Notes: generated by a model from the letters alone, not told the origin. 64,000 nt of DNA from Agromyces terreus (GCF_009749465.1 NZ_WBIS01000003.1:186001-250000); one strand, 5' to 3'; positions 31,670 to 41,162 are shown, numbered from the stretch's first letter. Numbers and translations are program-made.

Positions 31670-33101
31670 TCGTCGCCTCGGCAGGACGGTGCTCGACGTC
31701 GTCGACATGCGCGCGCGGCATGGCGATGCCGCCCGCGATCGTGACCACCGCGGCGACGAGCACCGCGACGAACACCGAGGTCGACGCCGCGTGGATCGCC
31801 ACGGGGGACTGCTCGCCGAGCCCCGAGCGGGCGATCACGCCGTTCGCGACCGCACCGAAGATCGCCACGCCCACGGCGCTGCCCATCGAGCGCAGGAACA
31901 TGTTCGCCCCGGTCACGACGCCGCGTTCCGACCACGGCACCGAGGACTGCGCGGCGATGAGCGTGGGCGACGCCACGAGGCCGAGACCGAGGCCGACGAC
32001 GAAGCACGCGATCGCCGTGGTCCAGACGTTCGGCTCGAGCGAGGCCGCCACGAGCGCGGCCGCGCCGAGCACCGTGATCGCGAGCCCGATGAGCGCCGTG
32101 CGGCGGAAGCCGATGCGCAGGAAGAGCCGCCCCGACTGGCTGGCCGCGATCGGCCAGCCGAGCGTCAGCGCCGCGACGGCGAGCCCCGACACGAGCGGGC
32201 TCGCCCCGGCCGTGGCCTCGAGGAACGTCGGAACGTAGGAGGTCAGCCCGATGAGCACCGCGCCCACCCCGAGGGAGATGAGCGAGGTCGTGACGATCAG
32301 GCGGCGCGAGAACACCCAGAGCGGCAGCACCGGCTCGGCCGCCCTCCGTTCGATGAACACGAACCCGACGAGGAGCAGCGCACCGACCGCGAACGCGCCG
32401 ATCGACTGCCACGACAGCCACGCCCAGGCCTGACCGCCCTCGAGCACGGCGAGGATGATCAGCGTCGACGCGATCGTCAGCGCGGTCGCGCCCGCGTAGT
32501 CGATGCGGTGCCGTTCGCGTGCGACGGACTCGTGGTAGCCGCGGATCAGCATGAACGCCGCGATGAGGCACAGCGGGATGTTGACGAAGAAGATCCACCG
32601 CCACGACGCGAACTCGGCGAACAACCCGCCGAGCGTGGGGCCGACGACGGAGGAGACCGCCCAGACGCTCGCGATGTAGCCCTGCACCCGCGCACGCTCG
32701 CGCACCGTGTAGATGTCGCCCGTGATCGTGATGGAGACCGGCAGCACGGCGCCCGCGCCGAGCCCCTGCACCGCACGGAACACGATGAGCGAGGTCATGT
32801 CCCACGCGAAGCCGCAGAGCACCGAGCCCACGAGGAACAGGCCGATGCCGATGAGCATGATCGGCTTGCGGCCCACGGTGTCGGAGAGCTTCGAGTACAC
32901 CGGGACCGAGACCGCCTGCGCGAGCAGGTAGATGGAGAACAGCCACGGGAACTGGGTGAAGCCGCCGAGATCCGCGACGATCGACGGCACGGCGGTCGCG
33001 AGGATCGTCGAGTCGATCGCGATGAGCCCCGTCGCCAGCATCACGGCGACGAGCACCGGGCCCCGCTCGGACCGGAACCCCACAGCAGCCGTCTCGGACA
33101 C
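31656..33101 (-). CDS. DHA2-family (EmrB/QacA) multidrug MFS transporter
   Basis: A 481-residue, 14-helix drug:H+ antiporter. Motif A is YSKLSDTVGRKPIMLIG, motif C-like VWAVSSVVGPTLGGLF lies in helix 5, and LDSTI.. is represented by IAIDSTILATAVPSIVADLGG at the first helix. These are hallmarks of DHA2 exporters. The start GTG at 33101 follows GAGGGGGAAC; a GTG four codons upstream is also open. The last residues (TTPVE) are encoded by the right arm of palindromic element copy B. No regulator gene is next to it, so the inducing drug or metabolite is unknown. Confidence 0.9.
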   Translation of the reverse strand: MSETAAVGFRSERGPVLVAVMLATGLIAIDSTILATAVPSIVADLGGFTQFPWLFSIYLLAQAVSVPVYSKLSDTVGRKPIMLIGIGLFLVGSVLCGFAWDMTSLIVFRAVQGLGAGAVLPVSITITGDIYTVRERARVQGYIASVWAVSSVVGPTLGGLFAEFASWRWIFFVNIPLCLIAAFMLIRGYHESVARERHRIDYAGATALTIASTLIILAVLEGGQAWAWLSWQSIGAFAVGALLLVGFVFIERRAAEPVLPLWVFSRRLIVTTSLISLGVGAVLIGLTSYVPTFLEATAGASPLVSGLAVAALTLGWPIAASQSGRLFLRIGFRRTALIGLAITVLGAAALVAASLEPNVWTTAIACFVVGLGLGLVASPTLIAAQSSVPWSERGVVTGANMFLRSMGSAVGVAIFGAVANGVIARSGLGEQSPVAIHAASTSVFVAVLVAAVVTIAGGIAMPRAHVDDVEHRPAEATTPVE

Positions 33102-33281
33102 GTTCCCCCTCACGTGCGGGCGCGTTGGACCGCCACAGAGGAGGACAACGCGCTCGCCGCGGATTCATTCCGCGCCGCGCTCGCCGCGCCGTGGCGCCGC
33201 ACCCTCCCGATGCCCGCCTGCCCGAAGATCACCGGCGCGGCAGGCTACCGCCCGGGCGCGTCACCGCGTAGCGTCGCATCC

Positions 33282-34406
33282 ATGTGGAGATCACCGCGAG
33301 CGCGCCAGGCGCCGCCGCCGGCCGCCCAGGTCACGACCGACAGCGCGTCGCGGGCACCCGAGGTGAAGATCCGCTCGTTCCGCATCGGCTTCGTCGGCGC
33401 GCTCGGCGTGCTGCTCGCGATCCTGCTCGGCGGCATCATCTCCCAGCTCGGCACCGTGCTGCTCTACGTCGCGCTCGCGCTCTTCCTCGCGCTCGGCCTC
33501 GACCCCGTGGTCAGCTGGCTGCAACGACGCGGGCTGCCCCGGTGGGGTGCGATCCTCATCGTGTTCGTCGCGGTCATCGGCCTCTTCGTCGGCCTCATCG
33601 CGGCCATCGTGCCGATCGTGGTCTCGCAGACGAAGCTCATCGTCGAGAACTGGGAGGACATCCGCGACAACGTCCTGAACAGCGACTTCGTCGCCTGGCT
33701 CAACGCCCTCGGCGGCGGAGATCACGCGATCGACGACGCGATCGCCTCGGCCGGTGACTGGCTCGCCGATCCGGCCAACCTCGGCGCCCTCGGCGGCGGC
33801 ATCCTCGCGGTCGGGGTCGGCATCGCCGGCGGCTTCACCGGCGCGACCATCGTGCTGATCCTGACGCTCTACTTCCTCGCCTCGCTCGACTCGATGAAGC
33901 GCTACTCCGAGCGGTTCGTGCCCGCCAGCTCCCGCCGCAGCTACCGCGACGTCACCGAGGAGATCACCGGATCCGTCGGCCGGTACGTCATCGGCCAGTT
34001 CTCGCTCGGCGCGATCAACGGCGTGCTGAGCCTGATCTTCCTGTCGATCATCGGGGCGCCCGCGCCCATCCTGCTCGCGTTCATCGCGTTCCTGCTCTCG
34101 CTCGTGCCGCTCGTCGGAACGCTCACGGGCGCGGTCATCATCTCGCTCGTCTGCCTCGCCGCCTCGCCGCTCACGGCACTCGTCGCGGCGATCTACTACC
34201 TCGTCTACATGCAGGTCGAGGCCTACGTGCTGAGCCCGCGCATCATGAGCCGCGCCGTGGCCGTGCCGGGCGCGCTCGTCGTGATCGCCGCCGTCGCGGG
34301 CGGAACCCTCGGCGGGGTGCTCGGCGCGCTCGTCGCGATCCCGGTGGCGGCGTCGCTCATCATCATCGTCGAGAAGGTCATCTTCCCGAGGCAGGATGCC
34401 CACTGA
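33282..34406 (+). CDS. AI-2E (YdiK/TqsA-like) family transporter
   Basis: A 374-residue permease of the AI-2E/UPF0118 family. About eight helices: an N-terminal pair, YVALALFLALGLDPVVSWLQRRGLPRWGAILIVFV, a long soluble loop (residues ~95-160), then GQFSLGAINGVLSLIFLSIIG, PAPILLAFIAFLLSLVPLVGTLTGAVI and YLVYMQVEAYVLSPRIMSRAV, which is the family signature. Members move quorum signals, Na+/H+ or unknown metabolites. The 3' end overlaps the SulP start by 11 bases, so the two genes are coupled. Confidence 0.9.
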   Translation: MWRSPRARQAPPPAAQVTTDSASRAPEVKIRSFRIGFVGALGVLLAILLGGIISQLGTVLLYVALALFLALGLDPVVSWLQRRGLPRWGAILIVFVAVIGLFVGLIAAIVPIVVSQTKLIVENWEDIRDNVLNSDFVAWLNALGGGDHAIDDAIASAGDWLADPANLGALGGGILAVGVGIAGGFTGATIVLILTLYFLASLDSMKRYSERFVPASSRRSYRDVTEEITGSVGRYVIGQFSLGAINGVLSLIFLSIIGAPAPILLAFIAFLLSLVPLVGTLTGAVIISLVCLAASPLTALVAAIYYLVYMQVEAYVLSPRIMSRAVAVPGALVVIAAVAGGTLGGVLGALVAIPVAASLIIIVEKVIFPRQDAH

Positions 34407-36156
34407 CGAGACCGGCACGCCCCGAGGCGGGTGGGCCGGCAACCTCTGGGCGGGTCTGCGCGGATCCGCCGCCGACGGCCTGCGCAGCATGCGGGGGCTC
34501 TTCGACCGTCGCACCCTGAAGTCGGATGTCTCGTCGGGACTCGTGCTCGGCCTCGAGAGCGTGCCCGACGGCCTCGCCTCGGGCCTGCTCGCGGGCGTCA
34601 ACCCGCTGGCCGGGCTCTACGGCTACATGTTCGGCATGGTGGGCGCCGCGTTCGCCACCGGCAGCGCGTTCATGGCCGTGCAGGCAACCGGCGCGATGGC
34701 CCTCGTCGTCTCCGACAGCGGGCTCGAGACCCGACCGGATCCCGACCGCGCGCTGTACACGCTCGCGATCCTCACGGGCGTGTTCATGATCATCGCGGGC
34801 GTGCTGCGCGCCGGCCGGCTGCTCCGCTTCGTGCCCACCGCCGTCATGACCGGGTTCATCACCGCCGTCGGCGTGAACATCATCCTCGGGCAGCTCTCGA
34901 ACTTCACCGGGTACGAGGCCGAGGGGTCCAACCGGGTCATCCGCACGTTCGACCTCATCACCCACTTCTGGCGCGTCGACCTCCCGACGACCGTCGTCGG
35001 GCTCGTCACCGTCGTGCTCATCGTGTGGCTCCAGCGCACCCGCCTGCGCTCGCTCGGCCTCGTCGTCGCCATCGTGCTCGGCTCCGCGCTCGCCGCGGCG
35101 TTCGACGCCTGGTTCGACGCCCCGGTCATGACGATCCAGCAGATGGTCGACGTGCCGCGCGGCCTGCCCGGCGCGGTGCTGCCCGTGATCGACGACATGA
35201 TCTTCCTGCTCGTGCCGGCCCTCTCGCTCTCGTTCGTCGGGCTCGTGCAGGGCGCGGCCGTCTCGACGGCGTTCCCCAACCCCGACGGCCGCCCGGTGCC
35301 GCCGTCGCGCGACTTCATCGGGCAGGGCGCGGGCAACCTCGTCGCCGGCCTCTTCCAGGGCATGCCGGTCGGCGGCTCGATGTCGGCCTCGGCGCTCGCC
35401 GTCGCGGGCGGTGCCAAGACCCGGCTCGCGATGTTCATCGCGGGGCTCGTGATGGCCGTCACCCTCCTGCTGCTCTCGGGGGTCGTCGGCTACGTCGCGA
35501 TGCCCGCCCTCGCGGCCCTGCTCATCGTGGTCGGGTTCGGCACGATCAAGCCCGCGCAGGTGTACTCGGTCGCCCGGTCCGGTGCGTTCCCGCTCACGAT
35601 CATGGCGGTGACGTTCACGCTGACGCTCGTGATCCCGCTCCAGTTCGCCGTGCTCGTCGGCGTGGCCCTCGGCATCGTGCTCTTCGTCGCCGACCAGTCG
35701 AACTCGGTGCGCGTGCGCCAGCTCGAGCTCATCGACGACGGACGCATGCGCGAGGTCGCGCCCGCCGAGCGCATCGGGCCGAAGCGCGTCGTCGTGCTCC
35801 AGCCGTACGGCAGTCTCTTCTTCGCCAGCGCGCCGAGGTTCGAGTCCCAGCTGCCCACGATCGACGAACGGACCCGCCGCGCCGTCGTCGTCATGCGCCT
35901 GCGCGGCATCGACCAGCTCGGGTTCGCCGCGATCGAGGTGCTGAAGCGCTACGGGCGCGACCTCGACGAGCACGGCTCGCGGCTCGTGCTCGTCGTCTCG
36001 AACGACCGCGTCATGACCCAGCTCGAGCTCGCGGGCCTCGCGGGCGAGCTCGGCGACGGCGGCATCGTGCGCGGCAACGAGTGGATCGGCGCCGGCGTGC
36101 GCGACGCCGTGCACGACGCCCGCACCTGGGTGCGGGCCGACCCCGACCGCGGCTGA
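34396..36156 (+). CDS. SulP-family anion transporter with STAS domain
   Basis: A 586-residue transporter. The N-terminal helices contain SDVSSGLVLGLESVPDGLASGLLAGVNPLAGLYGYMFG, the SLC26/SulP signature, and VGGSMSASALAVAGGAKTRLAMFIAG is the second conserved block. After ~11-12 membrane spans the soluble STAS domain begins near residue 455 (RVVVLQPYGSLFFASAPRFESQLP, RAVVVMRLRGIDQLGFAAIEVLKRYGRDL). Substrate could be sulfate, bicarbonate or another anion. It starts inside the end of the AI-2E gene; the protein has an unusual Gly-rich cytoplasmic N-terminus of ~45 residues. Confidence 0.92.
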   Translation: MPTDETGTPRGGWAGNLWAGLRGSAADGLRSMRGLFDRRTLKSDVSSGLVLGLESVPDGLASGLLAGVNPLAGLYGYMFGMVGAAFATGSAFMAVQATGAMALVVSDSGLETRPDPDRALYTLAILTGVFMIIAGVLRAGRLLRFVPTAVMTGFITAVGVNIILGQLSNFTGYEAEGSNRVIRTFDLITHFWRVDLPTTVVGLVTVVLIVWLQRTRLRSLGLVVAIVLGSALAAAFDAWFDAPVMTIQQMVDVPRGLPGAVLPVIDDMIFLLVPALSLSFVGLVQGAAVSTAFPNPDGRPVPPSRDFIGQGAGNLVAGLFQGMPVGGSMSASALAVAGGAKTRLAMFIAGLVMAVTLLLLSGVVGYVAMPALAALLIVVGFGTIKPAQVYSVARSGAFPLTIMAVTFTLTLVIPLQFAVLVGVALGIVLFVADQSNSVRVRQLELIDDGRMREVAPAERIGPKRVVVLQPYGSLFFASAPRFESQLPTIDERTRRAVVVMRLRGIDQLGFAAIEVLKRYGRDLDEHGSRLVLVVSNDRVMTQLELAGLAGELGDGGIVRGNEWIGAGVRDAVHDARTWVRADPDRG

Positions 36157-36166
36157 CGGCGCGTCC

Positions 36167-36196
36167 GCCGACGGCGCGCCCGCGCCTGCCGTCGGC
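36167..36196. terminator. Convergent hairpin after SulP gene
   Basis: GCCGACGGC (36167-36175) and GCCGTCGGC (36188-36196) form a nine-base-pair stem with a 12-base loop, inside the 55-base gap between the SulP stop and the converging acetyltransferase stop. It may serve both transcripts; no U-tract. Confidence 0.55.
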
Positions 36197-36211
36197 ACGC
36201 CCCGGCGGGCG

Positions 36212-37621
36212 TCAGAACCAGATGCTGAGGTGCGGGGTGCGGGGCGCGTGGAACAGGCGGTCGGCGACCGCGAGCGACCCCGGCGCGAGTTCGGCGAGGC
36301 GTCCGGCGCGGGCCAGCACCGACGGTCGGGTGCCGCCGAGGTAGATCGACGCGAGGTCGCGGGCGTCGATGCGCAGCCCGTGGGCGGCCTGCGCCCGGGA
36401 ACGTCGGCCCGAACGCGGGTGGCTGCTCGCGGCATCCGCCTGCGCATCGTGCCGTGCCTCGGGGCGCGCGCCGTTCGCGGCATCGGGACGGGCGTCGCCG
36501 GTGCGTCGCACCTCGGCGTGCCCGTCGCCCGAGACGTCGAGGACGAACGTGCCCTCGGCGTGGCCCAGGGGGTCGGCGATCTCGAGCGTGAGCGTGCCGG
36601 CCGTGCCGTAGTCGCGCGCGGAGAGGGCCGCGACGGGGTCGAGCACCCGCAGCCAGAGGTGGTCGGAGATCTCGTGCAGGCTCACCGCTCGCGGGTCTTC
36701 GAGAAGCCAGGGCAGCGGCTCGTCGACGCTGCGCAGGCGCACGCGCGCCTCGGTCACGAAGTCCTGCTCGACGAGGAAGCGCCAGAGCTCGCGCTCGGCG
36801 TCGTCGGTCGCCGCGACGAACACGTCGCACTCGAGCGCGCCCGGCTCGTCGGGCGCGCGAACCACGCGGAACGCGACGAACCCCTGGGCCTGCCCGGCGG
36901 CGTCGTCGTACCGTGCGACGCGCAGGGCGCGCGCGTCGGCGCTGCCGGGGTCGACGAGCCCGAAGTGCCGCTCGAGGAGCCCTGGCCAGCGGTCGATCTC
37001 GCCCGGGGTGCGCGCGACGGCGCGGCGGGCGATCGCGGGCGCCTTCCCGATCAGGTCGGCCGGTTCGACGAACTGGACGCGGCCGGGCGATTCCGGGCCG
37101 ATCCAGTGCGCGCGACGGCGATCGACGTGCACCGTCGCCGCGGATGCCGCGGGGCCGAAGCCGTAGCGGCCGTAGATCGTCGCCTCGGTCACCGTGAGCA
37201 TCGCGAGCGCGGCCCCCGCCGCCTTCGCGTAGCGCAGCTGGGCCTCGAGCAGCGCCCTCGCGATGCCGCGGCGGCGGTGGGTGGGGGAGACGGTCACCGA
37301 GCTCACGGCCCACGCGTCGACGCTTCGCCCGCCGGGAACGCTGAGCCCTGACGGCCATCCGTCGACGGTCGCGACCGGCACCTGCGGGTCGTGCGCCGTG
37401 GGGTCGTAGACGCCGCGGACGTTGCGCTGACGCGAGACCTGCAGCGCCCGCCGCAGCTCGGGGGCCTCGGGCCTCGCGTGGTGGAACCCGCGCGTCTCGG
37501 CCTGCACCCACGCCTGCAGGGCGGGTTCGTCGGCGGGGTCGACCCGCCGGTACTCGAGTCCGCGTGCGGCGAGGGCGCTCGTCGCGAGGGGATCGGCCGG
37601 AACGCTGTGCGGATCGAACAT
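36212..37621 (-). CDS. Eis-like GNAT acetyltransferase with SCP2-like C-terminal domain
   Basis: A 469-residue Eis-type N-acetyltransferase. The first GNAT domain has the acetyl-CoA-binding SVTVSPTHRRRGIARALLEAQLRYAK and TEATIYGRYGFGPA; a second GNAT-like domain and a sterol-carrier-like domain follow (RIDARDLASIYLGGTRPSVLARAGRL). The chain ends in Phe, as in mycobacterial Eis where the C-terminal carboxylate is catalytic. An Ala/Arg-rich insertion of ~43 residues (about 372-414) interrupts the C-terminal domain and makes it longer than usual family members (~400-420). Targets could be aminoglycosides or lysine side chains. Confidence 0.87.
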   Translation of the reverse strand: MFDPHSVPADPLATSALAARGLEYRRVDPADEPALQAWVQAETRGFHHARPEAPELRRALQVSRQRNVRGVYDPTAHDPQVPVATVDGWPSGLSVPGGRSVDAWAVSSVTVSPTHRRRGIARALLEAQLRYAKAAGAALAMLTVTEATIYGRYGFGPAASAATVHVDRRRAHWIGPESPGRVQFVEPADLIGKAPAIARRAVARTPGEIDRWPGLLERHFGLVDPGSADARALRVARYDDAAGQAQGFVAFRVVRAPDEPGALECDVFVAATDDAERELWRFLVEQDFVTEARVRLRSVDEPLPWLLEDPRAVSLHEISDHLWLRVLDPVAALSARDYGTAGTLTLEIADPLGHAEGTFVLDVSGDGHAEVRRTGDARPDAANGARPEARHDAQADAASSHPRSGRRSRAQAAHGLRIDARDLASIYLGGTRPSVLARAGRLAELAPGSLAVADRLFHAPRTPHLSIWF

Positions 37622-37683
37622 CACCCCAGCGTACCCAGCGGCGGGAGGAGTCCGCCGATCGCGACGGTCTCCTCCCACGGCGA

Positions 37684-38556
37684 CTACGCCGGCGCCCGCA
37701 GGTGGGGCGCGACGGCGGCCCCGAATGCCCGCGCGGTGCGCTCGACGACGTCGGGCCACGCGGCATCCCAGATCTCCTGGTTGAAGATCTCGACCTCGAT
37801 GTCGCGGTCGTAGCCCGTGGCCTCGACCGCGGCCGTGAGGCTTGCGAAATCGATTACGCCGTCGCCCGGCTCGTGCCGCGAGAGCAGCACGTCGGCGGCG
37901 AGCGGGGTGGCCCAGTCGCACACCTGGTAGGTCGCGATGCGTCCGGATGCCCCGGCGCGCGCGATCTGCGCGAGCACGTCGGGATCCCACCACACGTGGA
38001 ACGTGTCGACGGTGACGCCCACGACCTCGGGCGCGAACGGCTCCGCCAGGTCGAGCGCCTGCCCGAGCGTCGAGACCACCGCGCGGTCCGACGCGTACAT
38101 CGGGTGCAGCGGTTCGATCGCGAGCGTGACGCCGGCGGATGCCGCGTGCGGGGCGAGCTCGGCGAGGGCGTCGGCCACGCGCGAGCGCGCGCCGACGAGA
38201 TCGCTCGATCCGTCGGGGAGTCCGCCCGCGACGAGCACGAACACGGGCGTGCTGCCGGGTGCGCCCGCCGCCGCGAGGGTCGCCGTCTCGTCGATGCCGC
38301 GACGGTTGTCGTCGATCGACGCGCGCCGGTCGGGGCCCTCGGGCATGGTGAAGAACCCGCCGCGGCAGTACGTCGACAGGCGCAGGCCCGAATCGGCGAG
38401 GCGGCGGGCCGACTCGGCGAGCCCGACCTCGAGCACCGGCTCGCGCCAGAGCCCGATCGACGCGTAGCCGCCCTCGGCGGTGACCCGCAGGGCGTCGTCG
38501 AGCGACGCGTGCTTGATCGTCGCCTGGTTCATCGACAGGCGCGGATGGGCGCTCAC
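37684..38556 (-). CDS. Sugar phosphate isomerase/epimerase-like TIM-barrel protein
   Basis: A 290-residue AP-endonuclease-2-fold (xylose-isomerase-like) protein: HPRLSMNQATIKHASLDDALRVTAEGGYASIGLWREP, VTLAIEPLHPMYASD, VGVTVDTFHVWWDPDV, IATYQVCDWATP and DIEVEIFNQEIWDAAW. The Glu in AIEPLHP, the His in DTFHVWW, and the final Glu supply the usual metal site. Its GTG start overlaps the upstream DUF993 stop as GTGA, so it is the third gene of the Gfo/Idh - DUF993 operon. Probable role: isomerisation or lyase step on a keto-sugar made by the dehydrogenase; substrate unknown. Confidence 0.87.
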   Translation of the reverse strand: MSAHPRLSMNQATIKHASLDDALRVTAEGGYASIGLWREPVLEVGLAESARRLADSGLRLSTYCRGGFFTMPEGPDRRASIDDNRRGIDETATLAAAGAPGSTPVFVLVAGGLPDGSSDLVGARSRVADALAELAPHAASAGVTLAIEPLHPMYASDRAVVSTLGQALDLAEPFAPEVVGVTVDTFHVWWDPDVLAQIARAGASGRIATYQVCDWATPLAADVLLSRHEPGDGVIDFASLTAAVEATGYDRDIEVEIFNQEIWDAAWPDVVERTARAFGAAVAPHLRAPA

Positions 38557-39791
38557 GCAAGCACCTCCGCGCGGTCGTCGGCTGCGGCATCCGTCGGCTC
38601 GCCATCGGATGCCGCGGATGCCGCGGCGACAGCCGGGTCGAGTCCGTTGAGGGTGAGCATCGCGTGCCACCGCGCGGCCGCGAGCTCGGGGCGCTCGAGG
38701 GCGCCCGAGGCGTTCGCGAGCTCGACGATGCGGGACAGGTGCGGCAGGCTGCGGGCGGCGTGCAGGCCGCCCACCATCTGGAACGCGGCCTGGTGCCCGT
38801 TCAGCCAGGCGAGGAACGCGACGCCCGTCTTGTAGTAGTACGTGGGCGCGGCGAACACCTGCTGCGAGAGCGGTTCGGTCGGGGCGAGGATCGCGCGGTA
38901 GGCGTCGACGTCTCCGCGGTCGAGCGCCTGGATCGCGGCCGACGCGTTCGGCGCGAGGCACGAGAACGCGCCGAGCAGCGCATCGGAGTGCCCGACCTCG
39001 TCGCCCTCGATGAGCCCCACGTAGTGGAAGTCGTCGCCCGTGAACATGCGCGCTGACTCGGGCAGCCGGCGGCGCACCGAGATCTCGGCATCGGCGTCGA
39101 GCAGGCTCATCTTCACGCCCTGCACCCGGTCGGCGTGCTCGTCGATGATGGCGAGCAGCGTCTCGGCCGCGGCATCCGTCGCCTCCGAGCCGAAGTAGCC
39201 CGCGAGCAACGGATCGAACGCGGTGCCGAGCCAGTGCAGCACGACCGGCGTGCTCGCCGCGTCGAGCACCTCGCGGTACACGCGGCGGTAGTCGTCGGCG
39301 CTCTGCGCGGCGCGCGCCAGGTGGCGGCTCGCCATGAGCACGACGCCCGCGCCGGCGTCTTCGGTGTGGTGCAGCTGCTCCTTGTAGGCGTCGATCACCT
39401 CGTCGAGCGAGAGGTGCTCGGCCTCGACGTGGTCGGTGTTCACGCCGACGACGAGCGCGCCGCCCACGGATGCCGCTTCGGCGGCGCTCCGCGAGATCAG
39501 CTCTCGCGTGGCCGCGGCGTCGAGGCCCATGTTGCGCTGGGCGGTGTCCATGGCGTCGGCCACGCCGAGCCCCCACGACCACACGTGGTGGCGGAACGCG
39601 AGCGTCGCGTCCCAGTCGATCTCGGCCGGCTGCCCCGGCGTGTTGTCGGCGTGCCCCTTCGGCACCACGTGCGCGGCCGCGTACGCGACCCGGCTCTGCA
39701 GCGGCCGACGCGGCTTCGAGAACGTCGGGGCCTCGGCGAGCTGCACGGTGCGCAGTGCTCCGTCGGCGCCGACGAGCGTGAGCGAGGTCAT
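38553..39791 (-). CDS. DUF993 protein (dihydrodipicolinate-synthase-like TIM barrel)
   Basis: A 412-residue protein of the DUF993 family. Recognisable segments are RVAYAAAHVVPKG at the N-terminus, WDATLAFRHHVWSWGLGVADAMDTAQRNMGLD, TPVVLHWLGTAFDPLLAGYFG, VQGVKMSLLDADAEISVRRRLP with a Lys in the Schiff-base position of class I aldolases, and TYYYKTGVAFLAWLNGHQ. DUF993 is related to the DapA/NanA aldolase superfamily but no member is characterised as far as I know. It lies between a Gfo/Idh dehydrogenase (2-base gap) and a TIM-barrel isomerase (4-base overlap), so an aldol-cleavage or dehydratase step in sugar catabolism is the likeliest role. Confidence 0.85.
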   Translation of the reverse strand: MTSLTLVGADGALRTVQLAEAPTFSKPRRPLQSRVAYAAAHVVPKGHADNTPGQPAEIDWDATLAFRHHVWSWGLGVADAMDTAQRNMGLDAAATRELISRSAAEAASVGGALVVGVNTDHVEAEHLSLDEVIDAYKEQLHHTEDAGAGVVLMASRHLARAAQSADDYRRVYREVLDAASTPVVLHWLGTAFDPLLAGYFGSEATDAAAETLLAIIDEHADRVQGVKMSLLDADAEISVRRRLPESARMFTGDDFHYVGLIEGDEVGHSDALLGAFSCLAPNASAAIQALDRGDVDAYRAILAPTEPLSQQVFAAPTYYYKTGVAFLAWLNGHQAAFQMVGGLHAARSLPHLSRIVELANASGALERPELAAARWHAMLTLNGLDPAVAAASAASDGEPTDAAADDRAEVLA

Positions 39792-39793
39792 GG

Positions 39794-41044
39794 TCAGCGC
39801 GCTCCCGCGAACTCGGCCTCGGCGGCGGCGATCGCCGCGGTGTCGGATGCCGCAGCGTCGGATGCCGCGGCGCCCGCCTCGAGCGCGACGACCGGGATCT
39901 CGACGCGACGGCCCTCACGGCTCGACACGAGGCCCTGCTCGGCGAGGAGCACCCCGCGGGCGCCCGCGAGGAAGTCGAACTCGTTGGGCGCGTCCTCGAC
40001 GACGTGGCGGATGAACTCCTCCCACTGCGTCTTGAAGCCGTTCTCGAACTCGCGGTTGCCGGGGCTCTCGATCCAGTCGCCGGCGTAGTCGTGCTCGTCG
40101 GCGAGGTCGGGGTTCCAGACGGGCTTGGGCGTGGCGTTGCGCGGCTGGATCTTGCAGCCGAAGAGGCCCACGACGGCCGACCCGTGGGTGCCGTCGACCT
40201 GGAACTCGACGAGCTCGTCGCGGTTGACGCGCGTGGTCCAGCTCGAGTTGAGCTGGGCGACCACGCCGCCCTCGAGCTCGAAGATCGCGTAGGCCGCGTC
40301 ATCCGCCGTCGCGGGGTAACGATCGCCGCGCTCGTCGACGCGCTCGGGGATCTCGGTGACGGCCTTCGCGTAGACCGACTCGACGCGGCCGAAGAGGTTC
40401 TCGAGCACGTAGTTCCAGTGCGGGAACATGTCGACGATGATGCCGCCGCCGTCTTCGGCGCGGTAGTTCCAGCTCGGGCGCTGGGCGGGCTGCCAGTCGC
40501 CCTCGAACACCCAGTAGCCGAACTCGCCGCGCACGCTCAGGATGCGGCCGAAGAAGCCCGAGTCGATGAGGCGCTTGAGCTTCTGCAGGCCCGGCAGGTA
40601 GAGCTTGTCGTGCACCACGCCGTTCTTGATGCCGGCCTCATCGGCGAGGCGCGCGAGCTCGAGGGCCTCCTCGAAGGACTCGGCGGTGGGCTTCTCGGTG
40701 TAGATGGCCTTGCCGGCGGCGATCGCCTTCTTGATCGCGGCCGCGCGGGCCTTCGTCACGAGGAAGTCGGCGTAGATCTGCCAGCGGTCGTCGGCGAGCG
40801 CCTCGTCGAGGTTCGTCGTGTAGTGCTCGATGCCGTGCTTGGCGGCGAGGTCGGCGAGCTTCTTCTCGCTGCGGCCCACGAGGATCATCTCGACCTGCAC
40901 GCGGGTCTCGCCGTCGGCGAGGAGCACACCGCCCTGCTCGCGGATCGCGAGGATCGAGCGCACGAGGTGCTGGCGGTACCCCATGCGGCCCGAGGCGCCG
41001 TTCATGATGATGCCGATGGTCTGGGGAGCGACGGTGTCTGCCAC
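39794..41044 (-). CDS. Gfo/Idh/MocA-family oxidoreductase (operon copy)
   Basis: A 416-residue NAD(P)-dependent sugar dehydrogenase. The N-terminal Rossmann segment IGIIMNGASGRMGYRQHLVRSI is an unusual variant more like DapB than the usual GxGxxG. The catalytic EKP motif is present as AIYTEKPTAESFEEA, and IKNGVVHDKLYLPGLQKLKRLI with the later GGGIIVDMFPHWNYVLENLFG covers the active-site His/Asp region. The last ~25 residues are Ala/Asp-rich. It is first in the three-gene operon with DUF993 and the isomerase, behind the operator at 41097-41112. Confidence 0.9.
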   Translation of the reverse strand: MADTVAPQTIGIIMNGASGRMGYRQHLVRSILAIREQGGVLLADGETRVQVEMILVGRSEKKLADLAAKHGIEHYTTNLDEALADDRWQIYADFLVTKARAAAIKKAIAAGKAIYTEKPTAESFEEALELARLADEAGIKNGVVHDKLYLPGLQKLKRLIDSGFFGRILSVRGEFGYWVFEGDWQPAQRPSWNYRAEDGGGIIVDMFPHWNYVLENLFGRVESVYAKAVTEIPERVDERGDRYPATADDAAYAIFELEGGVVAQLNSSWTTRVNRDELVEFQVDGTHGSAVVGLFGCKIQPRNATPKPVWNPDLADEHDYAGDWIESPGNREFENGFKTQWEEFIRHVVEDAPNEFDFLAGARGVLLAEQGLVSSREGRRVEIPVVALEAGAAASDAAASDTAAIAAAEAEFAGAR

Positions 41045-41096
41045 GGTGATTCCTCTTCGAAACGGTCGAGCGGCGGTGCCGCCCGTGCGGGATAGC

Positions 41097-41112
41097 GGGA
41101 AAGCGTTTACCC
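41097..41112. promoter_or_regulatory. LacI-type operator upstream of the DUF993 operon
   Basis: GGGAAAGCGTTTACCC is a 16-bp imperfect palindrome with central CG (12 of 16 positions symmetrical), 53 bases before the dehydrogenase ATG. It lies between that gene and the 3' end of the LacI gene. A related site with the same GGGAAAGCG half occurs at 42421-42434. Confidence 0.75.
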
Positions 41113-41162
41113 GAGTGTGCCACAGGAATCACGGGGGCGCAACGGGTGCGTGCGTCCGCGCG

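Noticed and set aside
31632-33281. Long N-terminal extension of the AI-2E transporter frame
   Set aside because: It is antisense to the DHA2 transporter, highly charged and unlike any family; the real start is at 33282.
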